A DNA stretch of 18,976 bases from Cyanobacteria bacterium RUI128 (GCA_024695725.1 JAILHQ010000146.1:1-18976); one strand, 5' to 3'; counted from the stretch's first letter, positions 6,655 through 13,661 are shown. Notes: generated from the sequence alone by a model not told the origin. Made by a program: numbers and translations.

Positions 6655-6810
6655 ATGTTAAAGAAAGTTGAAATACCAACATGTAATACTTTCAGTGGCG
6701 TAGAATACATACTTAGAGGAGCTAAGAAACGCCGATCCTCAGCTATGGCAAATGCAAGGAGAATGAATGCCGAAGTCGGTGTTCAGAACAAATTGGTTGC
6801 CGTGAAGTAA
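6655..6810 (+). CDS. Orphan 51-residue basic protein behind a sigma-28-type promoter
   Basis: Not recognised. ATG with AGAAAGGA six bases upstream; stop TAA at 6808. The protein is strongly basic, with a cluster GAKKRRSSAMANARRMN in the middle that could bind nucleic acid or fold as an amphipathic helix. It has one Cys near the N-terminus and no membrane segment. The gene is well supported despite its size: a consensus promoter, a good ribosome site and a terminator in the right order. In other bacteria sigma-28 regulons hold late flagellar and chemotaxis genes, so a motility link is possible but is inference. Confidence 0.7.
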   Translation: MLKKVEIPTCNTFSGVEYILRGAKKRRSSAMANARRMNAEVGVQNKLVAVK

Positions 6811-6865
6811 GGTATTCAATTTATTAAGGTCTATCGATTTAGTAAGATTATTGAGAGTTATTTAG

Positions 6866-6891
6866 AAGCGGACTTCGGTTCGCTTTTTGTT
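6866..6891 (+). terminator. Terminator after the 6655 gene
   Basis: AAGCGGAC-TTCG-GTTCGCTT, then TTTGTTTT. Confidence 0.85.
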
Positions 6892-6936
6892 TTGCTTGGG
6901 GTATTAGCGTAAACGGTTTGTAAAAAAAATGTTTTA

Positions 6937-6945
6937 TGCTAAAAT
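6937..6945 (+). promoter_or_regulatory. Extended -10 promoter of tRNA-Ser
   Basis: TGCTAAAAT ends 23 bases before the mature tRNA 5' end, leaving a short processed leader. Confidence 0.6.
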
Positions 6946-6968
6946 AAAAGCATGGGCAGAGCCGAGAA

Positions 6969-7058
6969 GGAGAAGTGGCCGAGTAGGCTTAAGGCGGCAC
7001 CCTGCTAAGGTGTTGTGTGGAGCAATCTGCACCGTGGGTTCGAATCCCACCTTCTCCG
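6969..7058 (+). tRNA. trnS-GCU: tRNA-Ser (anticodon GCU)
   Basis: A class II tRNA of 90 nucleotides. Acceptor GGAGAAG/CTTCTCC, D-arm with GCC/GGC, anticodon stem GCACC/GGTGT with loop CTGCTAA (GCT at 7004-7006), a long variable arm typical of tRNA-Ser, T-arm GTGGG-TTCGAAT-CCCAC, discriminator G. CCA is not encoded. It reads AGC/AGU codons. Its 3' end (from 7043) is repeated downstream at 7282, making it a likely integration target. Confidence 0.96.
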
Positions 7059-7302
7059 AATTTTCAAAGAAAAGACAGGGATTAATTCCCTGTCTTTTCT
7101 TTGATTTTATTTGAAAGCGGATGAGAACCACAAAACGGAGTTTTGTTTAGGTTCGAACAAACCCGAGCAGAGGAATGAGCAACGAAGTTGCGAAAGGTGA
7201 AGCACGACTCAGCGGAAACATGGAGTTTTCGATGGGAGTGCGAACGGTTCCGTTTAATGCGAGGGTGCAGTTGCCTGTGGCAATCCCACCTTCTCCGAAT
7301 TT
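7043..7302 (+). mobile_element. Small tRNA-tail-bounded element behind tRNA-Ser
   Basis: A 21-base repeat of the tRNA 3' half and flank lies at 7043-7063 (inside the tRNA) and 7282-7302, 239 bases apart. Between them are a terminator and about 180 bases of hairpin-rich DNA with no credible gene. Positions 7122-7158 form a 37-base core that recurs (35/37) at 11123-11087 behind the other tRNA. The core folds as GAACC-[ACAAAAC-GGA-GTTTTGT]-GGTTC. The next hairpin is GCAAC-gaa-GTTGC at 7179-7191. This looks like the trace of site-specific insertion of a very short, non-coding element carrying its own tRNA 3' end and terminator. A structured RNA read through from the tRNA is an alternative. Confidence 0.6.
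7065..7107 (+). terminator. Terminator immediately after tRNA-Ser
   Basis: A perfect 17-base-pair stem, CAAAGAAAAGACAGGGA paired with its complement at 7087-7103 around TTAAT, followed by a T-rich tract. Confidence 0.88.
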
Positions 7303-7334
7303 AAAGACATAACTCAACGGTTATGTCTTTTTTG
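7303..7334 (+). terminator. Second terminator, after the repeated tRNA-Ser tail
   Basis: AAAGACATAAC-TCAACG-GTTATGTCTTT plus a T-run. It directly follows the second copy of the tRNA tail and is probably the tRNA's original terminator, displaced by the insert. Confidence 0.85.
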
Positions 7335-7533
7335 TTGGTAAAATTCGGGCGGGATTCGAACCCATGTGGGTTACTCCCCTCCATTGGGAAACGATACTTA
7401 ATCGTTTCCCAACGGAGTCCTTCACCTTCTCTGAGCCAAAGATATAACTCAGTGGAAACGTTGAGTTTTCATGTGAGTGTGAGCGACTGCGTAGAATGAG
7501 GCAATAATCCGATACAATCCCACCTTATGTGGT
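7335..7533 (+). repeat. Degenerate second copy of the tRNA-Ser element
   Basis: Positions 7447-7533 repeat the 3' part of the first element in order: CTCAGTGGAAACG...GAGTTTTC, then ...GAGTG, ending in ACAATCCCACCTT like the tRNA tail. TTGGGAAACGAT-ACTTA-ATCGTTTCCCAA (7384-7412) is a perfect 12-base-pair hairpin without a T-run. Around 7345-7372 the minus strand carries a T-arm-like GGGTTCGAATCCCGCCC, perhaps a fragment of another tRNA end. The remainder of 7534-7630 holds no gene that I can support. Confidence 0.5.
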
Positions 7534-7630
7534 TTCCCCAACCTAAACTAATATATAACGTTGCTATGTTGATAACGTATATTTCGTTTTAATAGATGAT
7601 TGTAACCGTCTATCAAAGCCAATTAAGCAC

Positions 7631-7636
7631 TAAAAT
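7631..7636 (+). promoter_or_regulatory. -10 box of a possibly leaderless regulator gene
   Basis: TAAAAT followed by exactly six bases and the ATG at 7643; no Shine-Dalgarno and no clear -35. Confidence 0.4.
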
Positions 7637-7642
7637 TTTATT

Positions 7643-7924
7643 ATGAAAAGTTTTAGCAAAAATGCCACCAGTAGGCTTGTTCAGGTGCTTGGTGAAATAA
7701 TAAAAACACATAGAACTCAACAGCAGAAAACTATATACAGGATTTCTGCGGAGTGTTCTATGCATAAAGATGCGTGGCGTTTGATAGAAAAAGGGCTCGT
7801 GCATGATGTAAAAATCTCAAGTATTTGGAAAATTGCTGAAGGATTAGGCATTGATCCAATTGCTTTATTAAGTGAAGTAAAAGATAAATTGGGTGATGAT
7901 TTTACCATTTCAGGATTAAATTAA
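7643..7924 (+). CDS. XRE-type helix-turn-helix regulator
   Basis: 93 residues, almost entirely one Cro/CI-like HTH domain at about residues 10-80. The pattern is LGEIIKTHR in helix 1, ISAECSMHKDAWRLIEKG across the recognition region, and the family's closing WKIAEGLGIDPIALL. The product would bind DNA as a dimer in the cytosol. No partner domain is visible. It sits between the repeat region and a membrane glycosyltransferase gene that starts 41 bases later on the same strand, so the two may share a transcript and the regulator may control it. The ATG has no ribosome site, which suggests leaderless translation. Specific targets cannot be inferred. Confidence 0.75.
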   Translation: MKSFSKNATSRLVQVLGEIIKTHRTQQQKTIYRISAECSMHKDAWRLIEKGLVHDVKISSIWKIAEGLGIDPIALLSEVKDKLGDDFTISGLN

Positions 7925-7965
7925 ATCCTTTTCTCTTTTACATCAGTTTAGAGAGGAGTTTTACT

Positions 7966-9453
7966 ATGGAGCAGTCTAAAAAAACGTTATATTATTTATT
8001 TTTGGTAATAAATATAATCGCATGGAGTATTATCGGACTCACCCGCAATGTTATGGGCGACGATGCACTCGAAGCAATATCGTGGGGCGAGTTAGTTGAG
8101 TTTGGTACAAACAAGCATCCCCCTCTTTCCGGATGGCTAATGGGCGGGTTTTATCACTTGTTCGGACAACATGATTTTGCCGCATATTTTCTTGGTGCTT
8201 TGTGTGTTACCGTCGGTTTCCTTTTTATATACAAACTCTCCAAACTTTTACTGGATGAGGAAGTTGCTGCTTGTGCATCTTTAGTTATGGTGCCTTGTTA
8301 TTACTATACCTACACATTATTTTATGAAAACTTTAACTGCAATATTCTCTCTATGGCTCTATGGCCTATGATTGCATATTATTTCTATAAATCATTAAAG
8401 ACTGAAAAAACGACTGACTGGGTTTTGTTTGGGATAACTTCAGCGCTCGGCGCACTTACAAAATATCAGGTAATCTTTCTGTTTTTAGCGCTCTTTATTT
8501 ATTTACTTATATACAGAAGAGATTGTTTTAAGCATAAAGGTGTGTATATTTCGTTGTTATCGGGTGTTGTTGTTATATTGCCGCACATAATTTGGCTTGT
8601 TCAGCACGATTTCTTTTCTTTTGCGTATATGTTTGACAGAACGGAAGTATCACTTCATAACACACCTGCTTTTATGATAAAATTCGGACGAATCTTTTTC
8701 CCTGTTAAATTCATAATTGATCAGGTGTTATCAGTTCTTCCGTGTATTCTGTTGTTTGGTTTTGCTGCCTTGCAGGCAAAAAATATAAGTGTGTTTAAAG
8801 AAAACAAATCAGGCATTGCTTTTGTCTGGATTCTTTGCTTTTTGCCGATTGTTTTTCAGTCTTTGATGGGCGCCGTTTCAAATACAAGAGTCATGGGGAT
8901 GTGGGGTTCTATGATGGTAAGCTTTTTCGGGCTTTTGTTATTTTACCAGTTCCCTGTTAAATTCAATAAAGATACATTTATGTTTGTGTATAAATGGGTA
9001 TGCTCACTGACATTGATATGGCTTATTTCTATGCTGTTGTTCTCACTTCTGCAGACGAAACTTCACATGGGGTTCCCGTATCAGCAAATTATCCCTGAAA
9101 TGAACAGTAAATGGGATGCAGCAACAAATAATGCTCCGTTAAAATATATTGGCGGTGATGGCAGATATGTGTATAAAATTAAAGAATACAATCCGCGACC
9201 AACCACGGTTATTTTGGAAACATTTGGTTATGAAAATCCATGGGTGAAACCTGCCGATATTGATAAGTATGGCGCAATAATTATTGGTGAAACTAAAAAA
9301 GAAGCCATTGGACAGGTTGAATATTCAGGAATTATATTGCCGAAGGATTATAAATTAAATGTAATCAAATGTAAGTTTGAAATAAAAAATAAAATCGGAA
9401 AAACGAAGAAATTCAAATTCTGGTATGTGATTATTCCGCCAAAGCATATATAG
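7966..9453 (+). CDS. Membrane glycosyltransferase of the PMT/ArnT (GT-C) type
   Basis: 495 residues with about ten to twelve hydrophobic segments from residue 8 to about 365 and a C-terminal soluble part. The first outer loop has DDALE (D32, D33, E36), the usual place of the GT-C catalytic acidic residue, followed by HPPLSGW (51-57), typical of the GT39/ArnT/PMT clan. LTKYQ follows near residue 166. Such enzymes move a sugar from a polyprenyl-phosphate carrier to lipid A, another glycan or a protein on the outer face of the inner membrane. The acceptor cannot be read from the sequence. GAGAGGAG lies eight bases before the ATG. The gene follows the XRE gene and ends at a strong terminator. Confidence 0.82.
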   Translation: MEQSKKTLYYLFLVINIIAWSIIGLTRNVMGDDALEAISWGELVEFGTNKHPPLSGWLMGGFYHLFGQHDFAAYFLGALCVTVGFLFIYKLSKLLLDEEVAACASLVMVPCYYYTYTLFYENFNCNILSMALWPMIAYYFYKSLKTEKTTDWVLFGITSALGALTKYQVIFLFLALFIYLLIYRRDCFKHKGVYISLLSGVVVILPHIIWLVQHDFFSFAYMFDRTEVSLHNTPAFMIKFGRIFFPVKFIIDQVLSVLPCILLFGFAALQAKNISVFKENKSGIAFVWILCFLPIVFQSLMGAVSNTRVMGMWGSMMVSFFGLLLFYQFPVKFNKDTFMFVYKWVCSLTLIWLISMLLFSLLQTKLHMGFPYQQIIPEMNSKWDAATNNAPLKYIGGDGRYVYKIKEYNPRPTTVILETFGYENPWVKPADIDKYGAIIIGETKKEAIGQVEYSGIILPKDYKLNVIKCKFEIKNKIGKTKKFKFWYVIIPPKHI

Positions 9454-9480
9454 TCCGTATGGCGTGAGTGGTAAAGGTTT

Positions 9481-9520
9481 AAAAAGGGTATAGACGGGGT
9501 GTTCTGTTTATACCCTTTTT
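9481..9520 (+). terminator. Terminator after the glycosyltransferase
   Basis: AAAAAGGGTATA paired with TATACCCTTTTT around a 16-base loop. Confidence 0.88.
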
Positions 9521-9556
9521 ATTGTAACTTTACATTACTCCATATACTAGCAAATT

Positions 9557-9565
9557 TGTTAAAAT
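9557..9565 (+). promoter_or_regulatory. Extended -10 promoter of the second ART-like gene
   Basis: TGTTAAAAT overlaps the in-frame ATG at 9564, which therefore cannot be translated from this promoter. It supports the ATG at 9612 as the start. Confidence 0.55.
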
Positions 9566-9611
9566 GAAAGCGTTATATTATTGTAGGATAAAGGCTGAGG
9601 AATTTATTTAT

Positions 9612-10910
9612 ATGGAACCGATTAAACAAACACAAGCAGGACAAAATGCAGAGTTATCAACGGGTAACAATCAGACACAAAGAGCATTTCTCGGAAAAGG
9701 GAAAGATACGGTAGAAATCAAATCGAACAACAAACTCAAAAAAGTTGCAATCGGTACAGCGATTTGGGGTGCAGTAGCCAGCGGATTATCGCTTGCTTAT
9801 ATGATTGGCAGAAACCCTGCAAAGGCTGCGAAAGCCCTCAGAGGGAATGACCACATTGTTAATAAGGCCTACGAAGAAGGCAAAAAGGTTGCACAGGAGC
9901 TTATTGATAAAAAAGGTGATTATAAAACCTCGTTTGACGATGTTTTGAAACTGTTTAAGAAACCTGAACACAGATGTGATTTTGAGGAAAAACTCGAAGA
10001 ACTTGATAAATATATCGCAGAAAAGGGCTTGCCGGAAGATTCAGAGATACCGCAGGCAGTAAAAACCATACGCAAACGACTTGATAAGCATTTTGAAAAG
10101 ATTGAAGAAGATTTAAAGAACGGTGTTAAGCGGAAAACTGATGCGAGCAAAGAGTTTGCGGACGCAAACAGAGAAGAAATAGAAACTATTTATAAGGGGT
10201 TAGGTGATGCGGACTGGGAGTTCCAAAGCAAGTTTTCAACCTTTAGTAATACTTATAGTTTTCACTTGCGTGATCATATAAAAGACTGCCCGCAGGATAT
10301 TCTGCCAAATGACGGGGTCTTCTTCCACGGGACAAAAAAGGGCAATGCAATCTATAAATCTGGGTTTACGCCGTATGCAAGCAAGCAGCTCTCAAGCAGC
10401 GGACGAGAACTCGGGGCAGGAATTTATACTACCCCTGATGCGAGAGTTGCAGCGAGCTTTTCAGGACTTGAAGGGAGTATTATCCCTGTAAAACTGGATA
10501 GCGATGCAAAAGTTGCACTTGTGTCTGAGGATGCTCACAGGTTTATTCATCAGGGGCTTTCGCAGTTCTATGTAGAACGACTTGGGAAAGAAGGTCTTGA
10601 AAAGATGGATTCTGAAGTTAAAAGTGCAATGGTCGAGTGTCTGATGCAGCAGGCATTTAAATCTGCAGGTTACGATGCCGCATACATTCCAAAGGGTGTA
10701 AAAGCAGGGGGCGGTTTGTTTGGCGGACTGTTTACCCCTGATATAAATGAGGTCATCGGCACCAACCAAAAACAATTAGTAATTTTCTCACCTGAAAAGA
10801 TAGAGATAGTTCCGAGAATGTTTAAAGAAAGACTTTCGGATTTAAAGGACAAATTCGACGGGTTAAGAGCAATGATGAAATACCATAAAGAGCACCCGTT
10901 CGGGTTTTAG
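9612..10910 (+). CDS. Membrane-anchored PARP-like ADP-ribosyltransferase-type protein
   Basis: 432 residues from the ATG at 9612 (GAGG upstream; the ATG at 9564 lies inside the -10 box). A polar Gln/Asn-rich tail of about 40 residues precedes a hydrophobic segment (VAIGTAIWGAVASGLSLAY). A charged, helical and probably coiled-coil region follows to about residue 210. The C-terminal half resembles PARP/ART enzymes: FFHGT with H239, GAGIYTTPDARVAASF with Y272, and NQKQLVIFSPEKI near 385-397. Where PARPs have a catalytic Glu (NEYIVY), this protein has Gln (Q388, or Q386 in another alignment). That would give H-Y-Q, more likely a mono-ADP-ribosyltransferase or an inactive binder than a polymerase. 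No classical signal peptide, so the topology is uncertain. Transcribed alone. Confidence 0.65.
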   Translation: MEPIKQTQAGQNAELSTGNNQTQRAFLGKGKDTVEIKSNNKLKKVAIGTAIWGAVASGLSLAYMIGRNPAKAAKALRGNDHIVNKAYEEGKKVAQELIDKKGDYKTSFDDVLKLFKKPEHRCDFEEKLEELDKYIAEKGLPEDSEIPQAVKTIRKRLDKHFEKIEEDLKNGVKRKTDASKEFADANREEIETIYKGLGDADWEFQSKFSTFSNTYSFHLRDHIKDCPQDILPNDGVFFHGTKKGNAIYKSGFTPYASKQLSSSGRELGAGIYTTPDARVAASFSGLEGSIIPVKLDSDAKVALVSEDAHRFIHQGLSQFYVERLGKEGLEKMDSEVKSAMVECLMQQAFKSAGYDAAYIPKGVKAGGGLFGGLFTPDINEVIGTNQKQLVIFSPEKIEIVPRMFKERLSDLKDKFDGLRAMMKYHKEHPFGF

Positions 10911-10917
10911 AAATAAT

Positions 10918-10940
10918 AAAAAAGACGGACAAAAGTCCGT

Positions 10941-10947
<7 letters not shown>
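10918..10947 (+). terminator. Terminator after the ART-like gene
   Basis: AAAAAAGACGGAC-AAAA-GTCCGTCTTTTTT. On the minus strand the same hairpin follows the repeated tRNA tail and would end a transcript from the tRNA at 11267. Confidence 0.92.
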
Positions 10948-11267
<320 letters not shown>

Positions 11268-11347
11268 AAACCTGTAAACTTAATTTAACATGGAGATAGG
11301 GGCATGTCAATAAACCATTCCGTTATATCCGCTCAAATGTACTCTTT

Positions 11348-12145
11348 TTAATCTTCCAACAGTTTTGAAAGTTTGTCCTGAACCCTATCCTCAAACTCAG
11401 GTGTCCAGCCCATCTTTTCCTTATCTCCGGGTGTCAGGCGTTCGTAGACATCAGCCGCTATATTTGGAACGGAGCCCACAGCATTCGGTGAATAAATCTT
11501 GCAGTATCCCTTAACCTGCGGGTTAAAAAGAGTATTTAGATAAACTGCTATATCTGTCTTGTATGTTCCACATTCACAGCCCATATAATTGTATTCTTTT
11601 TGCATTTGTTGAATAAACTCAACAACCCTGTCTTTGCGTTTTACCCGTTCTGCATCGGCTACATAGTTATCCAAAAGGAAATAATTCATATCAAAATCGA
11701 AGTAATTCAGACCGTTTCTTTCGACCTTTTCTTTATATGAGTTGCCGTAATCGCCAAGGTTTATAACCGTCTTTATTCCCGCTTCTTTCAGTTTGTCAAA
11801 AACCCAGTCGGGTGAATCATAAAGCGTTGACCCTCTGTAATTGTTCGGGCGGTATCTGTTACTTGTAGAAATGTTGTGCACATTATACAAAGGCAGTTCG
11901 GACATAATATCCCCATCGACCTTCTTCGGCTTATTCATAAAGAAATCAAGCATGTTTTTTAACTGATACTCGTCCAGTCTCGGCTCTTTTTCATAAATAC
12001 TGTAATACGGCATTGTTTGATATTCGTAATCTTCACGAATTAATTGCCTGCGCTCTTGTGAAATAGCATCATCATAGGCAATGACATCGTCATCATTCCC
12101 TCTGAATTTAATATTCATGTTTGTACAAACAGGTGAGATTCTCAT
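11348..12145 (-). CDS. Tyrosine/dual-specificity phosphatase-fold protein with Cys-x5-Lys loop
   Basis: 265 residues from the ATG at 12145; an in-frame TTG at 12166 has no support. The opening MRISPV...NIKFRG resembles an N-terminal motif I associate with orphan proteins of this bacterial group. Residues about 110-205 follow the DSP/PTP order: YRGSTLYDSPDWVFDKLKEAG, KTVINLGDYG, a strand-turn with FDFDMN, a helix, then the phosphate loop GCECGTYKT. Standard loops read HCxxGxxR[ST]. Here C190 and G193 are kept but the phosphate-binding Arg is Lys (K196), and the His before Cys is Gly. Activity may be weak or absent. The helical-repeat gene ends 45 bases upstream on the same strand, so co-transcription is likely, but a possible -10 box also lies just before the ATG. 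Confidence 0.6.
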   Translation of the reverse strand: MRISPVCTNMNIKFRGNDDDVIAYDDAISQERRQLIREDYEYQTMPYYSIYEKEPRLDEYQLKNMLDFFMNKPKKVDGDIMSELPLYNVHNISTSNRYRPNNYRGSTLYDSPDWVFDKLKEAGIKTVINLGDYGNSYKEKVERNGLNYFDFDMNYFLLDNYVADAERVKRKDRVVEFIQQMQKEYNYMGCECGTYKTDIAVYLNTLFNPQVKGYCKIYSPNAVGSVPNIAADVYERLTPGDKEKMGWTPEFEDRVQDKLSKLLED

Positions 12146-12151
12146 ACTGAT

Positions 12152-12157
12152 ATAATG
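12152..12157 (-). promoter_or_regulatory. Possible -10 box, leaderless spacing
   Basis: CATTAT on the minus strand, six bases, then ATG at 12145; no Shine-Dalgarno nearby. Confidence 0.3.
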
Positions 12158-12190
12158 CCCAAACAAGATAAAATTTGCGGTGGTTAAGTG

Positions 12191-12898
12191 CTATTTTATA
12201 ATATTTTTTACATAGTAGTTTGAGTCAGATTTTAGTTTTTCTCTTATAGGCACAAACTTTTTAGACTCTTGTTTTACAACTATTTGCGCAACTTTTTCCC
12301 TTACCGTATATTCTGTCTGTTCAAGTGATTTTTCAAGTATATCAAGTAAGGTATCCTCGTCTACATATTGTGAGAAGTTACAAAGCCCCTCTAAGCACCA
12401 GTATAACTTGAACAGTTGTTTGTTGATTGTATACTTTTTATCTCTGAATACAATTTTACTCAGCCCGTCAAAGGCTTCTTCTATATAAGAAATAAGGTTT
12501 TGGGTGTATGTTTTCCCAAAATCGGCAAAATCGCTCATTAGTGCAAGACTTTCTATAACCATTCGTGAAATATTAGCATTTATATCAATCGTTGATTTAG
12601 CCAATATGTCAGGGTATTTAGAAAAGTACTCACGATATTTTTTGTTTGAAACAAATTCCGAGAACTTTTGAGCAACAGCCTCTCTGATTTTGCCGTCACA
12701 GTTAATCAGGTTAGAGAGAAATATTTCTGCATCTTTTTCAGAATTTAATTCAGTAATCGCTAAAGCGGCAAACTGTTTTTCAGGGATATTGCCGTCTTTC
12801 AGAAGTTTTATTAAATCTTCGTTTGTATATGAACCGGAACAAAGCTCCAAAGCTTTATTAAAGTTTTTATCTAAGGTTTGTTCATAGTCAGATTTCAA
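12191..12898 (-). CDS. Helical-repeat (HEAT/ARM-like) protein
   Basis: 235 residues. Amphipathic helices occur in pairs: PEKQFAALAITELNSEKDAEIFLSNLI style units, then REAVAQKFSEFV, NISRMVIESLALMSDF and TVREKVAQIVVKQE. This is the look of HEAT or Armadillo-type scaffolds that bind other proteins. No catalytic motif, signal peptide or membrane segment is visible. The TTG at 12898 with GGAGAG six bases upstream is chosen as start; the TTG at 12925 touches the TATAAT and cannot be translated. It is transcribed divergently from the 13051 gene and lies just upstream of the phosphatase-fold gene, so it may serve as that protein's partner. Family assignment is inference from repeat pattern. Confidence 0.6.
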   Translation of the reverse strand: MKSDYEQTLDKNFNKALELCSGSYTNEDLIKLLKDGNIPEKQFAALAITELNSEKDAEIFLSNLINCDGKIREAVAQKFSEFVSNKKYREYFSKYPDILAKSTIDINANISRMVIESLALMSDFADFGKTYTQNLISYIEEAFDGLSKIVFRDKKYTINKQLFKLYWCLEGLCNFSQYVDEDTLLDILEKSLEQTEYTVREKVAQIVVKQESKKFVPIREKLKSDSNYYVKNIIK

Positions 12899-12925
12899 AT
12901 TTATCTCTCCATATTTACTTCTCAA

Positions 12926-12934
12926 ATTATAGCA
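12926..12934 (-). promoter_or_regulatory. Extended -10 promoter of the helical-repeat gene
   Basis: TGCTATAAT on the minus strand. The transcript should start about 12919, just ahead of the ribosome site GGAGAG. Confidence 0.7.
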
Positions 12935-13025
12935 TAACCGCTAATGAACTGTTAAAGAGATAAGATTAAATTGTTATCAGATATAATTTCATATCTTTGA
13001 ATGATACATGACAAAAATAAATCAA

Positions 13026-13031
13026 TATAAT
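13026..13031 (+). promoter_or_regulatory. -10 box of the 13051 gene
   Basis: TATAAT; no convincing -35. TTAGGAG seven bases before the ATG gives normal ribosome binding. Confidence 0.5.
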
Positions 13032-13050
13032 AAAATTTAGGAGAACTATC

Positions 13051-13215
13051 ATGAAGAAATTTGTTACATTTATCCAAAACGCGTTATTTATCGAAACTAA
13101 TAGCTCAAAAGTCGGCTTATCCCAGTTCCGTGACAAGCAGGACGACTTTTCAATCAATAAAGGTTCTATTGCAAGCAAAGATGTAAAATTGTCTGACTTG
13201 CTTCGCAGAGCATAA
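13051..13215 (+). CDS. Orphan 54-residue protein
   Basis: Not recognised. ATG with TTAGGAG upstream and TAA at 13213. The sequence opens MKKFVTFIQNALFIETNSSKVGL and ends DVKLSDLLRRA. The hydrophobic patch near the start is short and broken by polar residues, so it is not a clear signal peptide. The middle is polar and the end looks like an amphipathic helix. A -10 box, a good ribosome site and a following hairpin support it as a real gene. It converges on the winged-helix gene and is divergent from the helical-repeat gene. Function unknown. Confidence 0.62.
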   Translation: MKKFVTFIQNALFIETNSSKVGLSQFRDKQDDFSINKGSIASKDVKLSDLLRRA

Positions 13216-13223
13216 ATTATTGT

Positions 13224-13289
13224 TTAGGGGTAAATATATAAAAACATCCCTCTCCAGCGGAGAGGTTACTGCTTTTTATTTCCCCCTAA
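13224..13289. terminator. Nested hairpin between convergent genes
   Basis: Outer stem: TTAGGGGTAAATA (13224-13236) against TATTTCCCCCTAA (13277-13289), 12 of 13 pairs. Inner stem: CCTCTCC-AGC-GGAGAGG (13249-13265). On the minus strand the inner stem is followed by a T-run (GATGTTTTTAT), so it can stop the winged-helix gene. On the plus strand a T-run follows eight bases later. Confidence 0.65.
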
Positions 13290-13604
13290 TCAATACGAAA
13301 AATATCTGTCGAAATCGACATCGTCAAAACTGCAGAGGAGCATGAATACTTCATCATCCTCGTCCATTCTTTGAAAATTGTATTCATCAAATAGCCAAAA
13401 TTTGGGGTTGTTCCCTTTTACACGCACAATACTTTTTTCTTTCAGGATAGCCAGTTTTCGTTTTACCGTTTCCAACGGTAATTCAACAAGTTTAGACAAC
13501 TCGACGGCAGTTATACCCTCCTCGTTGTCATACTTTTCAGGGGTTAAGAACATCAGTTCTAACCCGACTTTTTTGAGCTCGAGATCTTCTTCTTCCATGT
13601 ACAT
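13290..13604 (-). CDS. Small winged-helix DNA-binding protein
   Basis: 104 residues. Residues about 31-72 read as a winged helix: ITAVELSKLVELPLETVKRKLAILKEK (helix-turn-helix) and then SIVRVKGNNPKFWLF (wing). The N-terminus is acidic, and the tail is very acidic and aromatic (DEDDEVFMLLCSFDDVDFDRYF), perhaps a dimer or partner contact. It probably acts as a transcription regulator; target unknown. The ATG at 13604 lies six bases after an extended -10 box with no clear ribosome site. A second in-frame ATG is at 13598. It lies 57 bases downstream of the giant gene on the same strand. Confidence 0.65.
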   Translation of the reverse strand: MYMEEEDLELKKVGLELMFLTPEKYDNEEGITAVELSKLVELPLETVKRKLAILKEKSIVRVKGNNPKFWLFDEYNFQRMDEDDEVFMLLCSFDDVDFDRYFSY

Positions 13605-13610
13605 GCCTAT

Positions 13611-13619
13611 ATAATATCA
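13611..13619 (-). promoter_or_regulatory. Extended -10 promoter, leaderless spacing
   Basis: TGATATTAT on the minus strand, then six bases and ATG at 13604, the same geometry as the AsmA-like gene. An ACTTCAAA...TTTGAAGT inverted repeat (13625-13652) lies just upstream and could be an operator or the end of the giant gene's transcript. Confidence 0.55.
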
Positions 13620-13661
13620 GCAATGACTTCAAATTTTATCGTGTTTTTGAAGTAAATTTGA

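Noticed and set aside
6929..7131. Open frames of 61-65 residues on both strands
   Set aside because: They overlap the tRNA-Ser gene and its terminator; no ribosome site and no protein character.
7043..7302. Complete integrated genomic island or prophage
   Set aside because: The tRNA-end repeats enclose only about 240 bases and no recombinase, capsid or replication gene is present.
7507..7514. TCCGATAC as a third sigma-28 -10 element
   Set aside because: No TAAA at 15 bases upstream, no gene at the right distance, and it lies inside the tRNA-derived repeat.
12896..12925. TTG at 12925 as start of the helical-repeat gene
   Set aside because: It abuts the TATAAT box, so it would not be in the mRNA; the TTG at 12898 has GGAGAG properly placed.
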